Source of the DNA: Candidatus Yanofskybacteria bacterium RIFCSPHIGHO2_02_FULL_50_12
Lineage (GTDB): Bacteria > Patescibacteriota > Minisyncoccia > 2-02-FULL-40-12 > GWA2-44-9
Assembly: GCA_001794525.1 (NCBI GenBank)
Contig: MGJZ01000028.1
Span: 13,196 to 22,754, forward strand
Length of the DNA: 9,559 nucleotides
Direction: 5' to 3'
Positions within the stretch are counted from its first letter, which is position 1. Every line of letters starts with the position of its first letter. Made by a program: the position numbers and the translations under genes. The notes beneath the pieces are model-generated. The model saw nothing but the letters and a program-made list of their open reading frames with translations. It searched no databases and was not told the DNA's origin. Positions 1-7,037 of this stretch are shown in pieces.

Positions 1-1
1 A

Positions 2-451
2 TGGTCTGACATTAACGTCCAGCTGCGCCGGCGGCATGATTTGATTCCGAATTTGGTGGAGACGGTTAAAGGCTATGCCGCACATGAAAAGGAAGTGTTG
101 GAGAATGTGGTTCACGCCCGGACCGAGGCGGTGACAGCCGGCGGCATGGAGCAGAAAGCCCAGGCCGAAAATATGCTCACCGGCGCGCTCAAGAGTCTCT
201 TTGCATTGTCCGAAGCCTATCCGAATTTGAAAGCCAATGAGAACTTCGCCAAGCTGCAGGATGAGTTATCCGACACGGAGAATAAGATCCAGGCCGCACG
301 CCGGTTCTATAATACGAACGTGATGGACTATAACACCAAGCTTGAACAGTTTCCGACCAACATGATTGCGTCTTCGTTCGACTTCCATCGCGAAAATTTC
401 TTCCAGTTAGATAATCCTACCGAAGCAGAACTGCCCAAAGTAAATTTTTAA
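2..451 (+). CDS. lemA: LemA family protein, 5'-truncated by window edge
   Basis: The reading frame is open from base 2, so the gene starts before the window; the last 149 residues are visible. The text WSDINVQLRRRHDLIPNLVETVKGY followed by a heptad-like helical region (AHEKEVLENVVHARTEA) is the conserved LemA core. The C-terminus FNTNV-like segment (here FYNTNVMDYNTKLEQFPTN) and the closing FFQLDN motif are also typical. LemA proteins are normally about 180-190 residues with one N-terminal membrane anchor, which would lie in the missing part, and a coiled-coil four-helix domain outside the membrane; their molecular role is not settled. The next gene is htpX, a common partner of lemA. The TTG at 41 is not a start, because conserved sequence continues upstream of it. 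The stop is followed within two bases by a fold-back repeat. Confidence 0.93.
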   Translation, partial: WSDINVQLRRRHDLIPNLVETVKGYAAHEKEVLENVVHARTEAVTAGGMEQKAQAENMLTGALKSLFALSEAYPNLKANENFAKLQDELSDTENKIQAARRFYNTNVMDYNTKLEQFPTNMIASSFDFHRENFFQLDNPTEAELPKVNF

Positions 452-452
452 C

Positions 453-551
453 GAGAGTTTGTCATTTCAAGGACACGCATCAAAATCTTCTGATTTTGCG
501 CTATGTCTCGCGCCGTTGCGCTCCGAAATGTCCTCGAAATGATAAACTCTC
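453..551. repeat. Fold-back inverted repeat, copy 1 (between lemA and htpX)
   Basis: Two 23-base arms at 453-475 and 529-551 are complementary at 21 positions, plus one G-T pair and one A-C mismatch, around a 53-base centre. The left arm begins GAGAGTTTGTC and the right arm ends ATAAACTCTC. The centre holds a smaller hairpin, CAAAATC-TTCT-GATTTTG (481-498). The element begins two bases after the lemA stop, and the right arm contains TAAACT (543-548), a possible -10 for htpX. The centre aligns by eye with copy 4 after rpoD (shared words CGCAT, AAAAT, CTGA, TTTT, GTCTCG). It could be a 3'-end RNA structure of lemA or a small mobile palindromic element. Confidence 0.8.
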
Positions 552-557
552 TTGCTG

Positions 558-1469
558 ATGGCTAACTTATATACTCACAAAGATAGTAATATTAGAAAGA
601 CATGGCTGTTGCTGGCGGTGTTTTTCGTGTTCATCATTGCTATTGGGTGGATATTCGCTCAAGCGTATGGTTCGCCTGAAATTCTGTATATTGCGGTGGG
701 GATTAGCTTGGTAATGAATATCTTGTCGTATTGGTATTCAGATAAAGTTGCCATTGCCATGTCCGGCGCTAAGCCCGTGTCCCGCGAAGAAAATCAGTAC
801 CTATATCGTATAGTAGAAAATCTCTGCATCACCGCCGGCCTGCCGGTGCCGAAGCTGTATATCATTCAATCGCCGCAGATCAATGCCTTTGCGACCGGAC
901 GCAATCCGCAGAATGCGGCCATCGCGGTCACTACCGGTTCGCTGGAAAAATTAGCCAACGAAGAACTTGAAGGTGTGCTGGCCCACGAACTTTCCCATAT
1001 CGGCAACCGAGATATTTTAGTGTCTACGGTGGTGGTTATCTTGGCGGGAGTAATTTCAATTCTGGCTGATATGTTTTTGCGTATGAGTATGTTCGGCGGC
1101 TCTGATCGGGAAAGTAGGGGAGGGGCAATTGCGTTAATAATAGGATTAGTGGCTGCCATCCTGGCGCCGATCGCGGCGATGCTGATTCAGTTGGCAGTAT
1201 CCCGCAAGCGTGAGTATCTCGCTGACGCGTCCGGCGCATTACTGACTCGGTATCCGGAAGGGTTGGCGAATGCATTGGAAAAAATCTCGCAAGACGGCAC
1301 TCGTCTCAAACATGCCCACAATGCCACTGCCCATATGTATATTTCCAACCCCTTTAAAGGCAAAGAAGGATATTCCTGGTTTGCGCGTCTATTCATGACC
1401 CACCCACCTCTATCGGATCGAATCAGGGTTCTCCGACAGATGGAATCCTCAGGCGCGTTGCCCGAATAA
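558..1469 (+). CDS. htpX: Membrane zinc metalloprotease HtpX (M48B)
   Basis: This is a 303-residue M48-family protease that degrades misfolded membrane proteins; the active site faces the cytoplasm in characterised homologues. The zinc motif HELSH is at residues 143-147, and the third ligand is probably Glu219 in KREYLADASGA. Hydrophobic segments lie at about 15-35, 40-57, 152-172 and 190-212, the usual HtpX layout of two helices before and two after the HExxH motif. The C-terminal THPPLSDRI motif (281-289) is also characteristic. The ATG at 558 (MANLYTHKDSN) matches the normal family N-terminus; an in-frame TTG six bases upstream was rejected. There is no Shine-Dalgarno site. TAAACT at 543-548 ends nine bases before the ATG, so a nearly leaderless mRNA is possible. 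The stop codon lies inside the left arm of repeat copy 2. Length and all key residues are intact. Confidence 0.97.
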   Translation: MANLYTHKDSNIRKTWLLLAVFFVFIIAIGWIFAQAYGSPEILYIAVGISLVMNILSYWYSDKVAIAMSGAKPVSREENQYLYRIVENLCITAGLPVPKLYIIQSPQINAFATGRNPQNAAIAVTTGSLEKLANEELEGVLAHELSHIGNRDILVSTVVVILAGVISILADMFLRMSMFGGSDRESRGGAIALIIGLVAAILAPIAAMLIQLAVSRKREYLADASGALLTRYPEGLANALEKISQDGTRLKHAHNATAHMYISNPFKGKEGYSWFARLFMTHPPLSDRIRVLRQMESSGALPE

Positions 1470-1550
1470 AAAGTATATTTCAAGGCGCGACAGAGAAACT
1501 GTATCGGGCATACTGTGAGATGGAGCAACGATGAAATATACTTTTTATTC
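1464..1550. repeat. Fold-back inverted repeat, copy 2 (htpX 3' end)
   Basis: Perfect 19-base arms at 1464-1482 and 1532-1550 (GAATAAAAAGTATATTTCA and its complement) enclose 49 bases. The left arm contains the htpX stop codon TAA (1467-1469), so the structure would form at the very end of the htpX message; the right arm carries a TTTTT run. The centre includes AAGGCGCGACAG, a small GTAT...ATAC hairpin, and GAGCAACG. Read on the reverse strand, this centre aligns with the forward strand of copy 3 (shared TCGTTGCTC, GTAT....GATACA, TCGCGCCTTGA), while the arms of the two copies are unrelated. It may double as an htpX terminator. Confidence 0.85.
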
Positions 1551-1563
1551 AGCAACCCGGAGG

Positions 1564-1664
1564 GATATAGAAATTATTAGCGGGGTCTTCGTTGCTCGTC
1601 GCTTATGTATCATTTGATACACATCACTCCTCGCGCCTTGACCTCGCTAATAATTTCAAATATC
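1564..1664. repeat. Fold-back inverted repeat, copy 3 (tandem with copy 2)
   Basis: Core arms at 1570-1587 (GAAATTATTAGCGGGGTC) and 1640-1657 are complementary at 17 of 18 positions. The pairing extends outward to GATAT/ATATC (1564-1568 and 1660-1664) across a one-base length difference. The 52-base centre contains CGTTGCTC, a perfect TGTATCA-TT-TGATACA hairpin (1606-1621), and CTCGCGCCTTGA. The centre is an inverted relative of copy 2, which ends only 13 bases upstream. No gene is seen between 1470 and 1767: copies 2 and 3 fill most of it, and 1665-1731 holds nothing recognisable. Confidence 0.8.
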
Positions 1665-1731
1665 GCGCCAGGAATTCCATCTGTTGGAGAGCCCCCATCT
1701 TGAGAGGAATGCAGATATAGGACTTCATACT

Positions 1732-1760
1732 TTGTAAATTTTGACAAGATATGCTAATAT
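1732..1760 (+). promoter_or_regulatory. Putative extended -10 promoter of the antitoxin gene
   Basis: TTGTAA (1732-1737), a 17-base spacer and TAATAT (1755-1760), with an extended -10 TG at 1752-1753. The expected start of transcription falls at about 1767, directly on the ATG at 1768, which implies a leaderless toxin-antitoxin transcript. The TTGACA at 1741 has no -10 at the right distance. Confidence 0.5.
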
Positions 1761-1767
1761 TACGTCA

Positions 1768-1959
1768 ATGAATGGCCTATTAAACGAGTTTAAGCAGATG
1801 CTTAAAGAGCATACTGAAATAAAGAAAAAGCTCAAAAAAATGGAGCGTTCGTTTGCTTATTTCCAAAAAGCCTTACAGCACGAGGAGGATATTCGTATAG
1901 CCCGTAAGGATAAAAGAAATATTCCTTTTGAAAAGATAGTCCATGAGCTTGGCTTTTAA
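1768..1959 (+). CDS. Putative type II antitoxin (RelB-like)
   Basis: A 63-residue, strongly charged helical protein. The C-terminal segment EEDIRIARKDKRNIPFEKIVHELGF resembles the end of many small antitoxins, with an acidic/charged helix and a closing elGl/elGF motif. No N-terminal DNA-binding fold can be named with certainty. It lies directly upstream of a RelE-type toxin and overlaps it by 17 bases, the standard translational coupling of type II toxin-antitoxin operons. The ATG at 1768 is preferred over the in-frame TTG at 1741, because a -10 hexamer (1755-1760) lies between them and the TTG would be upstream of the transcription start. In other systems the pair binds its own promoter; the sequence does not show an operator here. 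The antitoxin call depends mainly on the neighbour. Confidence 0.7.
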   Translation: MNGLLNEFKQMLKEHTEIKKKLKKMERSFAYFQKALQHEEDIRIARKDKRNIPFEKIVHELGF

Positions 1960-2221
1960 ATCGGGCTGGAAGCTTTTCATAAAACGGCGGGCAGCCGAAG
2001 ATCTCAATAGCCTACCGAAGAGTGTCCAGAAGCGCATCATCGAGAAAATGCGTTTCTTTATTTCTCAAGATGATCCTGTTAAATTTGCCAAGAAGTTAAA
2101 GCGGCCGAAGCGAGGTCAATATAGATTCAGAATAGGTGATCACAGAGTTATTTTTGATGTTGGCCAGGGAAAAGAAATTATTATATTGAAAATAGCAAAA
2201 CGTGACGAAATATATCGTTAA
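1943..2221 (+). CDS. RelE/ParE superfamily toxin (mRNA endonuclease-like)
   Basis: A 92-residue basic protein with the RelE/ParE fold signatures: KLFIKRRAAEDLNSLPKSVQKRI at the N-terminus (first strand and helical hairpin), GQYRFRIGDHRVIFDV in the middle and LKIAKRDEIYR at the C-terminus. RelE proteins cut mRNA in the ribosomal A site, while ParE members poison gyrase. The middle and closing Arg/Lys/Tyr residues fit the RelE ribonuclease branch better, but this cannot be decided from sequence alone. The ATG at 1943 overlaps the antitoxin end; a TTG at 1949 is an alternative. There is no clear ribosome binding site, so translation probably depends on the upstream frame. An AGGAGGAG string right after the stop (2221-2228) precedes only a 7-codon frame. 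Confidence 0.88.
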   Translation: MSLAFKSGWKLFIKRRAAEDLNSLPKSVQKRIIEKMRFFISQDDPVKFAKKLKRPKRGQYRFRIGDHRVIFDVGQGKEIIILKIAKRDEIYR

Positions 2222-2262
2222 GGAGGAGTCGGATAGTGGTCAGTCGCAATCCCGAATAAAGC

Positions 2263-2346
2263 GGAGGGTTGGCCGAGCGGTTTAAGGCGTACGCTTGGAA
2301 AGCGTGTGGGAGCAATCCCTCACAGGTTCGAATCCTGTACCCTCCG
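2263..2346 (+). tRNA. tRNA-Ser(GGA)
   Basis: An 84-nt tRNA with acceptor GGAGGGT pairing to ACCCTCC (2339-2345) and discriminator G2346. The anticodon stem TACGC/GCGTG holds the loop TTGGAAA with anticodon GGA at 2297-2299. A long variable arm (GGGA...TCCC) marks class II, as expected for serine. The T-arm ACAGG-TTCGAAT-CCTGT is perfect. The 3' CCA is not encoded (CTTT follows), so a CCA-adding enzyme must supply it. It lies 41 bases after the toxin stop. No convincing promoter of its own was found. Confidence 0.96.
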
Positions 2347-2372
2347 CTTTGTGCGGGAGAAAGGCGGCATAC

Positions 2373-2404
2373 ATCAAAAAAGCCCTGAAAAGGGGTTTTT
2401 TGAT
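2373..2404. terminator. Hairpin terminator downstream of tRNA-Ser
   Basis: ATCAAAAAA-G-CCCT-GAAA-AGGG-G-TTTTTTGAT: a stem of CCCT/AGGG capped by GAAA, one G-G mismatch, then an A6/T6 continuation. The symmetrical A and T tracts let it work in either direction. It separates tRNA-Ser from the promoter at 2410. Confidence 0.8.
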
Positions 2405-2409
2405 TGTGG

Positions 2410-2438
2410 TTGACTTTTTATATCAGAAGTGATATAAT
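2410..2438 (+). promoter_or_regulatory. Near-consensus sigma-70 promoter
   Basis: TTGACT (2410-2415), a 17-base spacer and TATAAT (2433-2438). Transcription should begin at about 2445, giving a leader of about 54 bases before the ATG at 2499. This is the strongest forward promoter in the first half of the window. Confidence 0.85.
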
Positions 2439-2457
2439 GGTAGTATTCATTAACAAC

Positions 2458-2482
2458 AGTCGGCTTCCCAGCCCGACTTTTT
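2458..2482 (+). promoter_or_regulatory. Terminator-like leader hairpin (possible attenuator)
   Basis: AGTCGG (2458-2463) pairs with CCGACT (2473-2478) and is followed at once by TTTTT (2478-2482), before the ribosome binding site CCGGAGA (2483-2489). The form is that of a short intrinsic terminator inside the leader of the next gene. Loop bases CTTCC (2464-2468) could also pair with the GGAG of the binding site, an alternative fold. Whether it regulates anything is inference. Confidence 0.45.
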
Positions 2483-2498
2483 CCGGAGATTCGTACCC

Positions 2499-2813
2499 AT
2501 GGTCTACGATGACTACGCGTATGATCGGCGGCCGCGCCCTGAGAAAGTCGTTGGCTACACCCCGCCGCCTATCCTCGACGATGACAAGCTCGCGTCGTGG
2601 GGGAAGCGGGGTTTGCGGGTCCGTGCCCGCCGGTCCCTCAGTGAAGCCTCGGAGAAGATCGAAACCCTGGCCCGACGGGCGTGGTACTTCCCCGAAGACG
2701 CAATGGACGACATGGGCCCCGCAGGCCTGTTTCTGGTCTGCACCGCCCTGATCGTCCTGGTTGCTCTGGTGACGGCGTATACGTATCCGTCGCCGTCGAT
2801 CCCGCCGCGCTGA
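2499..2813 (+). CDS. Unknown 104-residue protein with C-terminal membrane anchor
   Basis: No family was recognised. The first 20 residues are Tyr/Asp/Arg/Pro-rich (MVYDDYAYDRRPRPEK). A basic, probably helical stretch follows (WGKRGLRVRARRSLSEASEKIETLARRAWYF, about 34-64), then one strong membrane segment at about 74-96 (GPAGLFLVCTALIVLVALV) and a short proline-rich tail, YPSPSIPPR. The layout suggests a tail-anchored or single-span inner-membrane protein with a cytoplasmic basic domain. The ATG at 2499 has GGAGA ten bases upstream and a consensus promoter before that. The stop is eight bases before a 17-bp terminator, so the gene is a one-gene unit. The coding sequence is visibly richer in G+C than its neighbours. 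An overlapping frame starting at 2404 was rejected, because it begins upstream of the promoter and has no ordered protein features. Confidence 0.75.
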   Translation: MVYDDYAYDRRPRPEKVVGYTPPPILDDDKLASWGKRGLRVRARRSLSEASEKIETLARRAWYFPEDAMDDMGPAGLFLVCTALIVLVALVTAYTYPSPSIPPR

Positions 2814-2821
2814 CGTGCCAC

Positions 2822-2863
2822 GATCCCCTTACCGATCTCAGAGATCGGTAAGGGGATCTTTTT
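2822..2863 (+). terminator. Perfect 17-bp intrinsic terminator
   Basis: GATCCCCTTACCGATCT (2822-2838), loop CAG, its exact complement (2842-2858), then TTTTT and a further TTTT after one C. It ends the 2499-2813 unit and shields dnaG from it. Confidence 0.93.
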
Positions 2864-2882
2864 CTTTTCAAAAAATGTGCAA

Positions 2883-2888
2883 TACTAT
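2883..2888 (+). promoter_or_regulatory. Putative -10 of dnaG (leaderless start)
   Basis: TACTAT lies five bases before the dnaG ATG (2894), so the expected transcription start coincides with the start codon. The -35 position 17 bases upstream reads TTTTCT (2860-2865), a weak match inside the T-run of the preceding terminator. There is no Shine-Dalgarno site. Confidence 0.45.
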
Positions 2889-4288
2889 GGCGTATGCAGG
2901 ATAACGTCTCAAAGATTAAAGACCGACTCGATGTCGTGGAGGTCATCGGGAGCTATATGAAGCTCCAGAAAGCCGGCATCAACTACAAAGGCCGCTGTCC
3001 GTTCCATAACGAAAAGACGCCCTCATTTTTCGTCTCGCCCGAGCGGCAGATCTGGCACTGCTTCGGCTGTGCCAAGGGCGGCGACATGTTCGAATTTGTA
3101 AAAGAGATTGAAGGCGTCGAATTCCCGGAAGCGATGAAGGTTCTAGCCGCGCGTGCGGGCGTCCAGTTGGAAACCTTTACTCGCGAAGCGTCTTTACAGC
3201 GCGACGCCAAAACGCGCCTCTATGAAGTCTGCGAACTGGCGACGAAGTTTTTTAAAAAGCAATTCGAATCCACGACCGGCAAAAAAACGTTGCAGTATCT
3301 TCGCGATCGTGGCATGGCTGATGAGACGATTAAAGAATTTCGGCTTGGATTCGCGCCGAAGGATTGGGAGTCTCTTGCCGGATATCTCCGCACCTGCGGA
3401 TATGCGGATCAAGAAATCGTCGATGCCGGTATGGCGATTCGGAGTGAGAAAAAGCAGGGGATATATGACCGATTTCGCTCTCGCATAATGTTTCCGATTA
3501 CCGATATTTCTGGCCAAGTCGTTGGATTCAGCGGCAGGGTATTTGCTTTGGCCGCCGAAGTTTCAGCGAAGGAGGCATCAGGTTCACAGAATCTTCAGAC
3601 CCAGCCTGTAGATAAAGGGGTTGACCAAACAGATCATGTTGTGGCAAAATATGTAAATACGCCCCAGACGCTGATCTATGACAAAAGCCGGGTATTATAC
3701 GGCCTATCACAGGCTAAACTGGATATAAAGAAAGCGGACCAATGCATCTTGGTCGAGGGCAATATGGACGCCCTCATGTCATACCAAGCCGGCGTACGCA
3801 ATGTCGTCGCCTCGTCCGGTACCGCTCTCACCCCCCATCATCTACGGCTTTTGCAGCGCTACACCAAAAATCTGGGATTTTGTTTCGATACCGATCAAGC
3901 CGGTGCCATGGCTACGAAGCGAGGCATCGGTCTTGCGCTTGCCCAACAATTTAATATCAAGGTTCTTGCAATCGAAGATAAAGAGTGCAAGGACCCGGCA
4001 GACTTCGTACAGAAATACGGACCGCGATGGTCCGAACTCGTTGCCGCGGCCAAACCTGTTGTCGATTATTATTTCGACAAAGCCCGTTTAGCCTACAATC
4101 CCACCAAAGCCGAATCAGGAAAAGCGGTTTTAGCGAGCGTCGCGCCGTTCGTGAAGCGCCTAGCCAGCAATGTGGAACGGTCCCATTGGATCAGCCAGCT
4201 GGCCGCGTTGTTGCGTGTGCCTGAACAAGCAGTGATCGCTGATCTTCAGAATATCAAAGACGACTTCGTGGTTTACGATAATTCGGAA

Positions 4289-4330
4289 GGGGGAGGCAGG
4301 AGCGAGCAGTCGCAGAGCGAAGCCCCCTCC
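4289..4330. repeat. Quasi-palindrome inside the dnaG linker
   Basis: GGGGGAGGC (4289-4297) and GCCCCCTCC (4322-4330) are near-complementary (two mismatches) around a small GCGA-GCAG-TCGC hairpin. It encodes a low-complexity linker (EGGGRSEQSQSEAPS) between the TOPRIM core and the C-terminal domain. It might be an in-frame insertion of a palindromic element, but similarity to the intergenic copies is weak. Confidence 0.35.
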
Positions 4331-4760
4331 AAATTAGCGCCCGACCTGCTGAATGAGGCGATTCTGTCAGTAGTTTTGAAAAATCCGGCCGTGGCTCGAG
4401 AATCTGGCATTCCTCATGATCTGCTCGATGCAAGAACTTCAGCCGTGATCCGTCATATTTCTGACAGGAATGAGCCGTTCGAATTCTCGGCCTTAATCTC
4501 CAGTTTTCCGGAAACAGCGATGCATCTGGAATTCGCGAATCTTAGAGCCCAGGAGTTATGGAACGAACTGGATGAAGAAGAACTTGCCTTCGAATTCCGA
4601 CGCCTGCTCAATATGGCACGCAAGCGGGCCCTCACCACGCGCTTGGTCGCCCTCCAATTCGATCTCAAAGAGGCGGAAGCGAATCAGCAGCGGGAGCGCG
4701 TGGCGACGCTTGCGGCCGAATTTAACGATATTGCCCGTCAGTTAACCATCATCAATAGAC

Positions 4761-6008
<1,248 letters not shown>

Positions 6009-6015
6009 GCACTCC

Positions 6016-6111
6016 GCCCTCCCGCATCATCGGGTGCGCATAAAAATTCTACTGAATTTTTTGCTCGGTCTCGGCCTACCCGGCCTCGAAGCCCCTCTGA
6101 TACGGGAGGGC
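6016..6111. repeat. Fold-back inverted repeat, copy 4 (after rpoD)
   Basis: Arms GCCCTCCCGCATCA (6016-6029) and TGATACGGGAGGGC (6098-6111) are complementary at 13 of 14 positions around 68 bases. The centre has a hairpin AAAAATTC-TACT-GAATTTTT (6042-6061) and then GCTCGGTCTCGGCC. It resembles copy 1 (CGCAT-AAAAT-CTGA-TTTT-GCT-GTCTCG-GCC in the same order), whereas the outer arms differ entirely. It starts eight bases after the rpoD stop and may serve as its 3' end structure. Confidence 0.7.
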
Positions 6112-6129
6112 TCGCTTAGGTTCCCTACT

Positions 6130-6157
6130 TTGAAAAAATATCGATTAGCCGTACACT
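6130..6157 (+). promoter_or_regulatory. Putative promoter of the AlbA_2 gene (leaderless start)
   Basis: TTGAAA (6130-6135), a 16-base spacer and TACACT (6152-6157). The ATG at 6164 follows six bases after the -10, so transcription would begin at or next to the start codon. GAAGGG before the ATG is too close to act as a normal Shine-Dalgarno site. Confidence 0.5.
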
Positions 6158-6163
6158 GAAGGG

Positions 6164-6883
6164 ATGAGACTGGTTTTCAGGAACAAAAAGGCCATGAAAA
6201 TAGTGCGGGATTTGCTGTTGGCTGAATTGGCCGCTTACGGTCTGCTCATGGGAATAGCGCTTTCGGCTCACTGGGCCAAATGGTATCGGCAATTCGCCCT
6301 GTACGACTACGTATCCTTCACAGTTCTTGAATTCACGGGTTTGGCTATAATCCAGGTAGCGATCATATTATTTGTTATGCGACGCTCATTTGGGGAAGAA
6401 AAAACTATCCACGAGATTATCCGCGGCAATGAGAGCGAGCAGATTGAGTTTAAAACGACATTCCGCTGGGATGTAAAGCGGAATCAAGTCAACAAAGAGC
6501 TAGAACGGGGCGTTGTAAAAACAATCGCCGCATTCCTGAATTCCGAAGGCGGTTCGCTCGTAATCGGCGTTGATGACCGGCGTGAGGTATTCGGTTTGGA
6601 TCCTGATTTGAGCTCGTTGACCAAAAAGAATCACGATGGATTTGAAAATCATTTCAATAATATATTTCGAGCGATGATCGGTCCGGAGTTTCGACGTTTC
6701 GTCCGCCTTTCATTCCATCACATCAACGGCAAGTACGTTTGCTTGGTGCAAGTTGAACCGGCTCACCGCCCGGTGTATGTTAAAACGGAAAAGAACGAAG
6801 ACTTTTTCATCCGAACAGGCAATGCCACCACCGCCCTCAAAATGAGCGAAGTCGCCGCGTATCTTTCCTCCTGGCGCCAATAA
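6164..6883 (+). CDS. Membrane-anchored AlbA_2 / Schlafen-type domain protein
   Basis: A 239-residue protein. Two hydrophobic segments at about 17-37 and 50-72 form an N-terminal membrane hairpin, followed by a basic turn (MRRSFGEEK). Residues about 84-237 match the AlbA_2 (Schlafen AlbA_2) domain: the ESEQIEFKTTFRWD opening with the E...EFK pattern (Glu90, Glu95, Lys97), AAFLNSEGGSLVIGVDD (122-138), and the closing DFFIRTGNATTAL segment. The domain binds nucleic acid and is the catalytic ribonuclease core in Schlafen proteins; in bacteria it often appears in regulators or defence-related proteins. Whether this protein cuts RNA or only binds cannot be told from sequence. Fusion of this domain to a membrane anchor is the odd feature. 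It stands alone, with its own promoter and a shared downstream hairpin. Confidence 0.82.
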   Translation: MRLVFRNKKAMKIVRDLLLAELAAYGLLMGIALSAHWAKWYRQFALYDYVSFTVLEFTGLAIIQVAIILFVMRRSFGEEKTIHEIIRGNESEQIEFKTTFRWDVKRNQVNKELERGVVKTIAAFLNSEGGSLVIGVDDRREVFGLDPDLSSLTKKNHDGFENHFNNIFRAMIGPEFRRFVRLSFHHINGKYVCLVQVEPAHRPVYVKTEKNEDFFIRTGNATTALKMSEVAAYLSSWRQ

Positions 6884-6916
6884 AATCAAAGGGTCGCCTA
6901 TGGCGACCCTTTGATT
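6884..6916. terminator. Bidirectional 15-bp terminator between convergent genes
   Basis: AATCAAAGGGTCGCC (6884-6898), loop TAT and its exact complement (6902-6916). It follows the AlbA_2 stop directly and overlaps the stop codon of the reverse-strand 38-residue gene. On the reverse strand TTTTATT follows; on the forward strand only short T-runs do. It probably serves both genes. Confidence 0.85.
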
Positions 6917-7031
6917 ATCGTTTCTTTTTTGCGGCTAACATGAGCCGCTTTGCTTCCTTACGTTTCTTGGTCTTAGGAGAGTGCGATTTTTGCTGATGTC
7001 GGGCGCCCAGTCCGCTGTTTCGTTTTGCCAT
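6915..7031 (-). CDS. Small Lys/Arg-rich protein (38 aa), unknown
   Basis: A short frame encoding MAKRNSGLGARHQQKSHSPK followed by TKKRKEAKRLMLAAKKKR. Fifteen of 38 residues are Lys or Arg, plus two His. No family was recognised. The composition suggests RNA or ribosome binding, as in small ribosomal proteins such as bL34 or bTHX, but it matches neither by motif. Support comes from the stop codon lying in a good terminator hairpin and promoter-like sequence upstream. TAATAT (7038-7043 on this strand) ends six bases before the ATG, suggesting a leaderless start. A second -10 (TAAAAT, 7055-7060) with TTTACT at 17 bases (7078-7083) is an alternative. No Shine-Dalgarno site is visible. Confidence 0.6.
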   Translation of the reverse strand: MAKRNSGLGARHQQKSHSPKTKKRKEAKRLMLAAKKKR

Positions 7032-7037
7032 GGTTCG

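Noticed and set aside
552..557. TTG start for htpX two codons upstream
   Set aside because: The ATG at 558 gives the usual MANLYTHKDSN start, and neither has a ribosome binding site.
453..1664. CRISPR array
   Set aside because: Repeats are few, fold back on themselves, have non-identical arms, and lack regular spacers or cas genes.
1464..1664. Insertion sequence with transposase
   Set aside because: No transposase frame lies between or near the inverted arms, and no target-site duplication is visible.
2221..2260. Strong AGGAGGAG site after the toxin stop, followed by GTG
   Set aside because: The frame ends after seven codons; no larger frame follows before tRNA-Ser.
2404..2751. Forward-strand frame of 115 codons overlapping the tail-anchored protein
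   Set aside because: It starts upstream of the consensus promoter and its product is a Ser/Arg/Thr/Pro-rich shadow; the 2499 frame has a ribosome binding site, a membrane segment and a stop next to the terminator.
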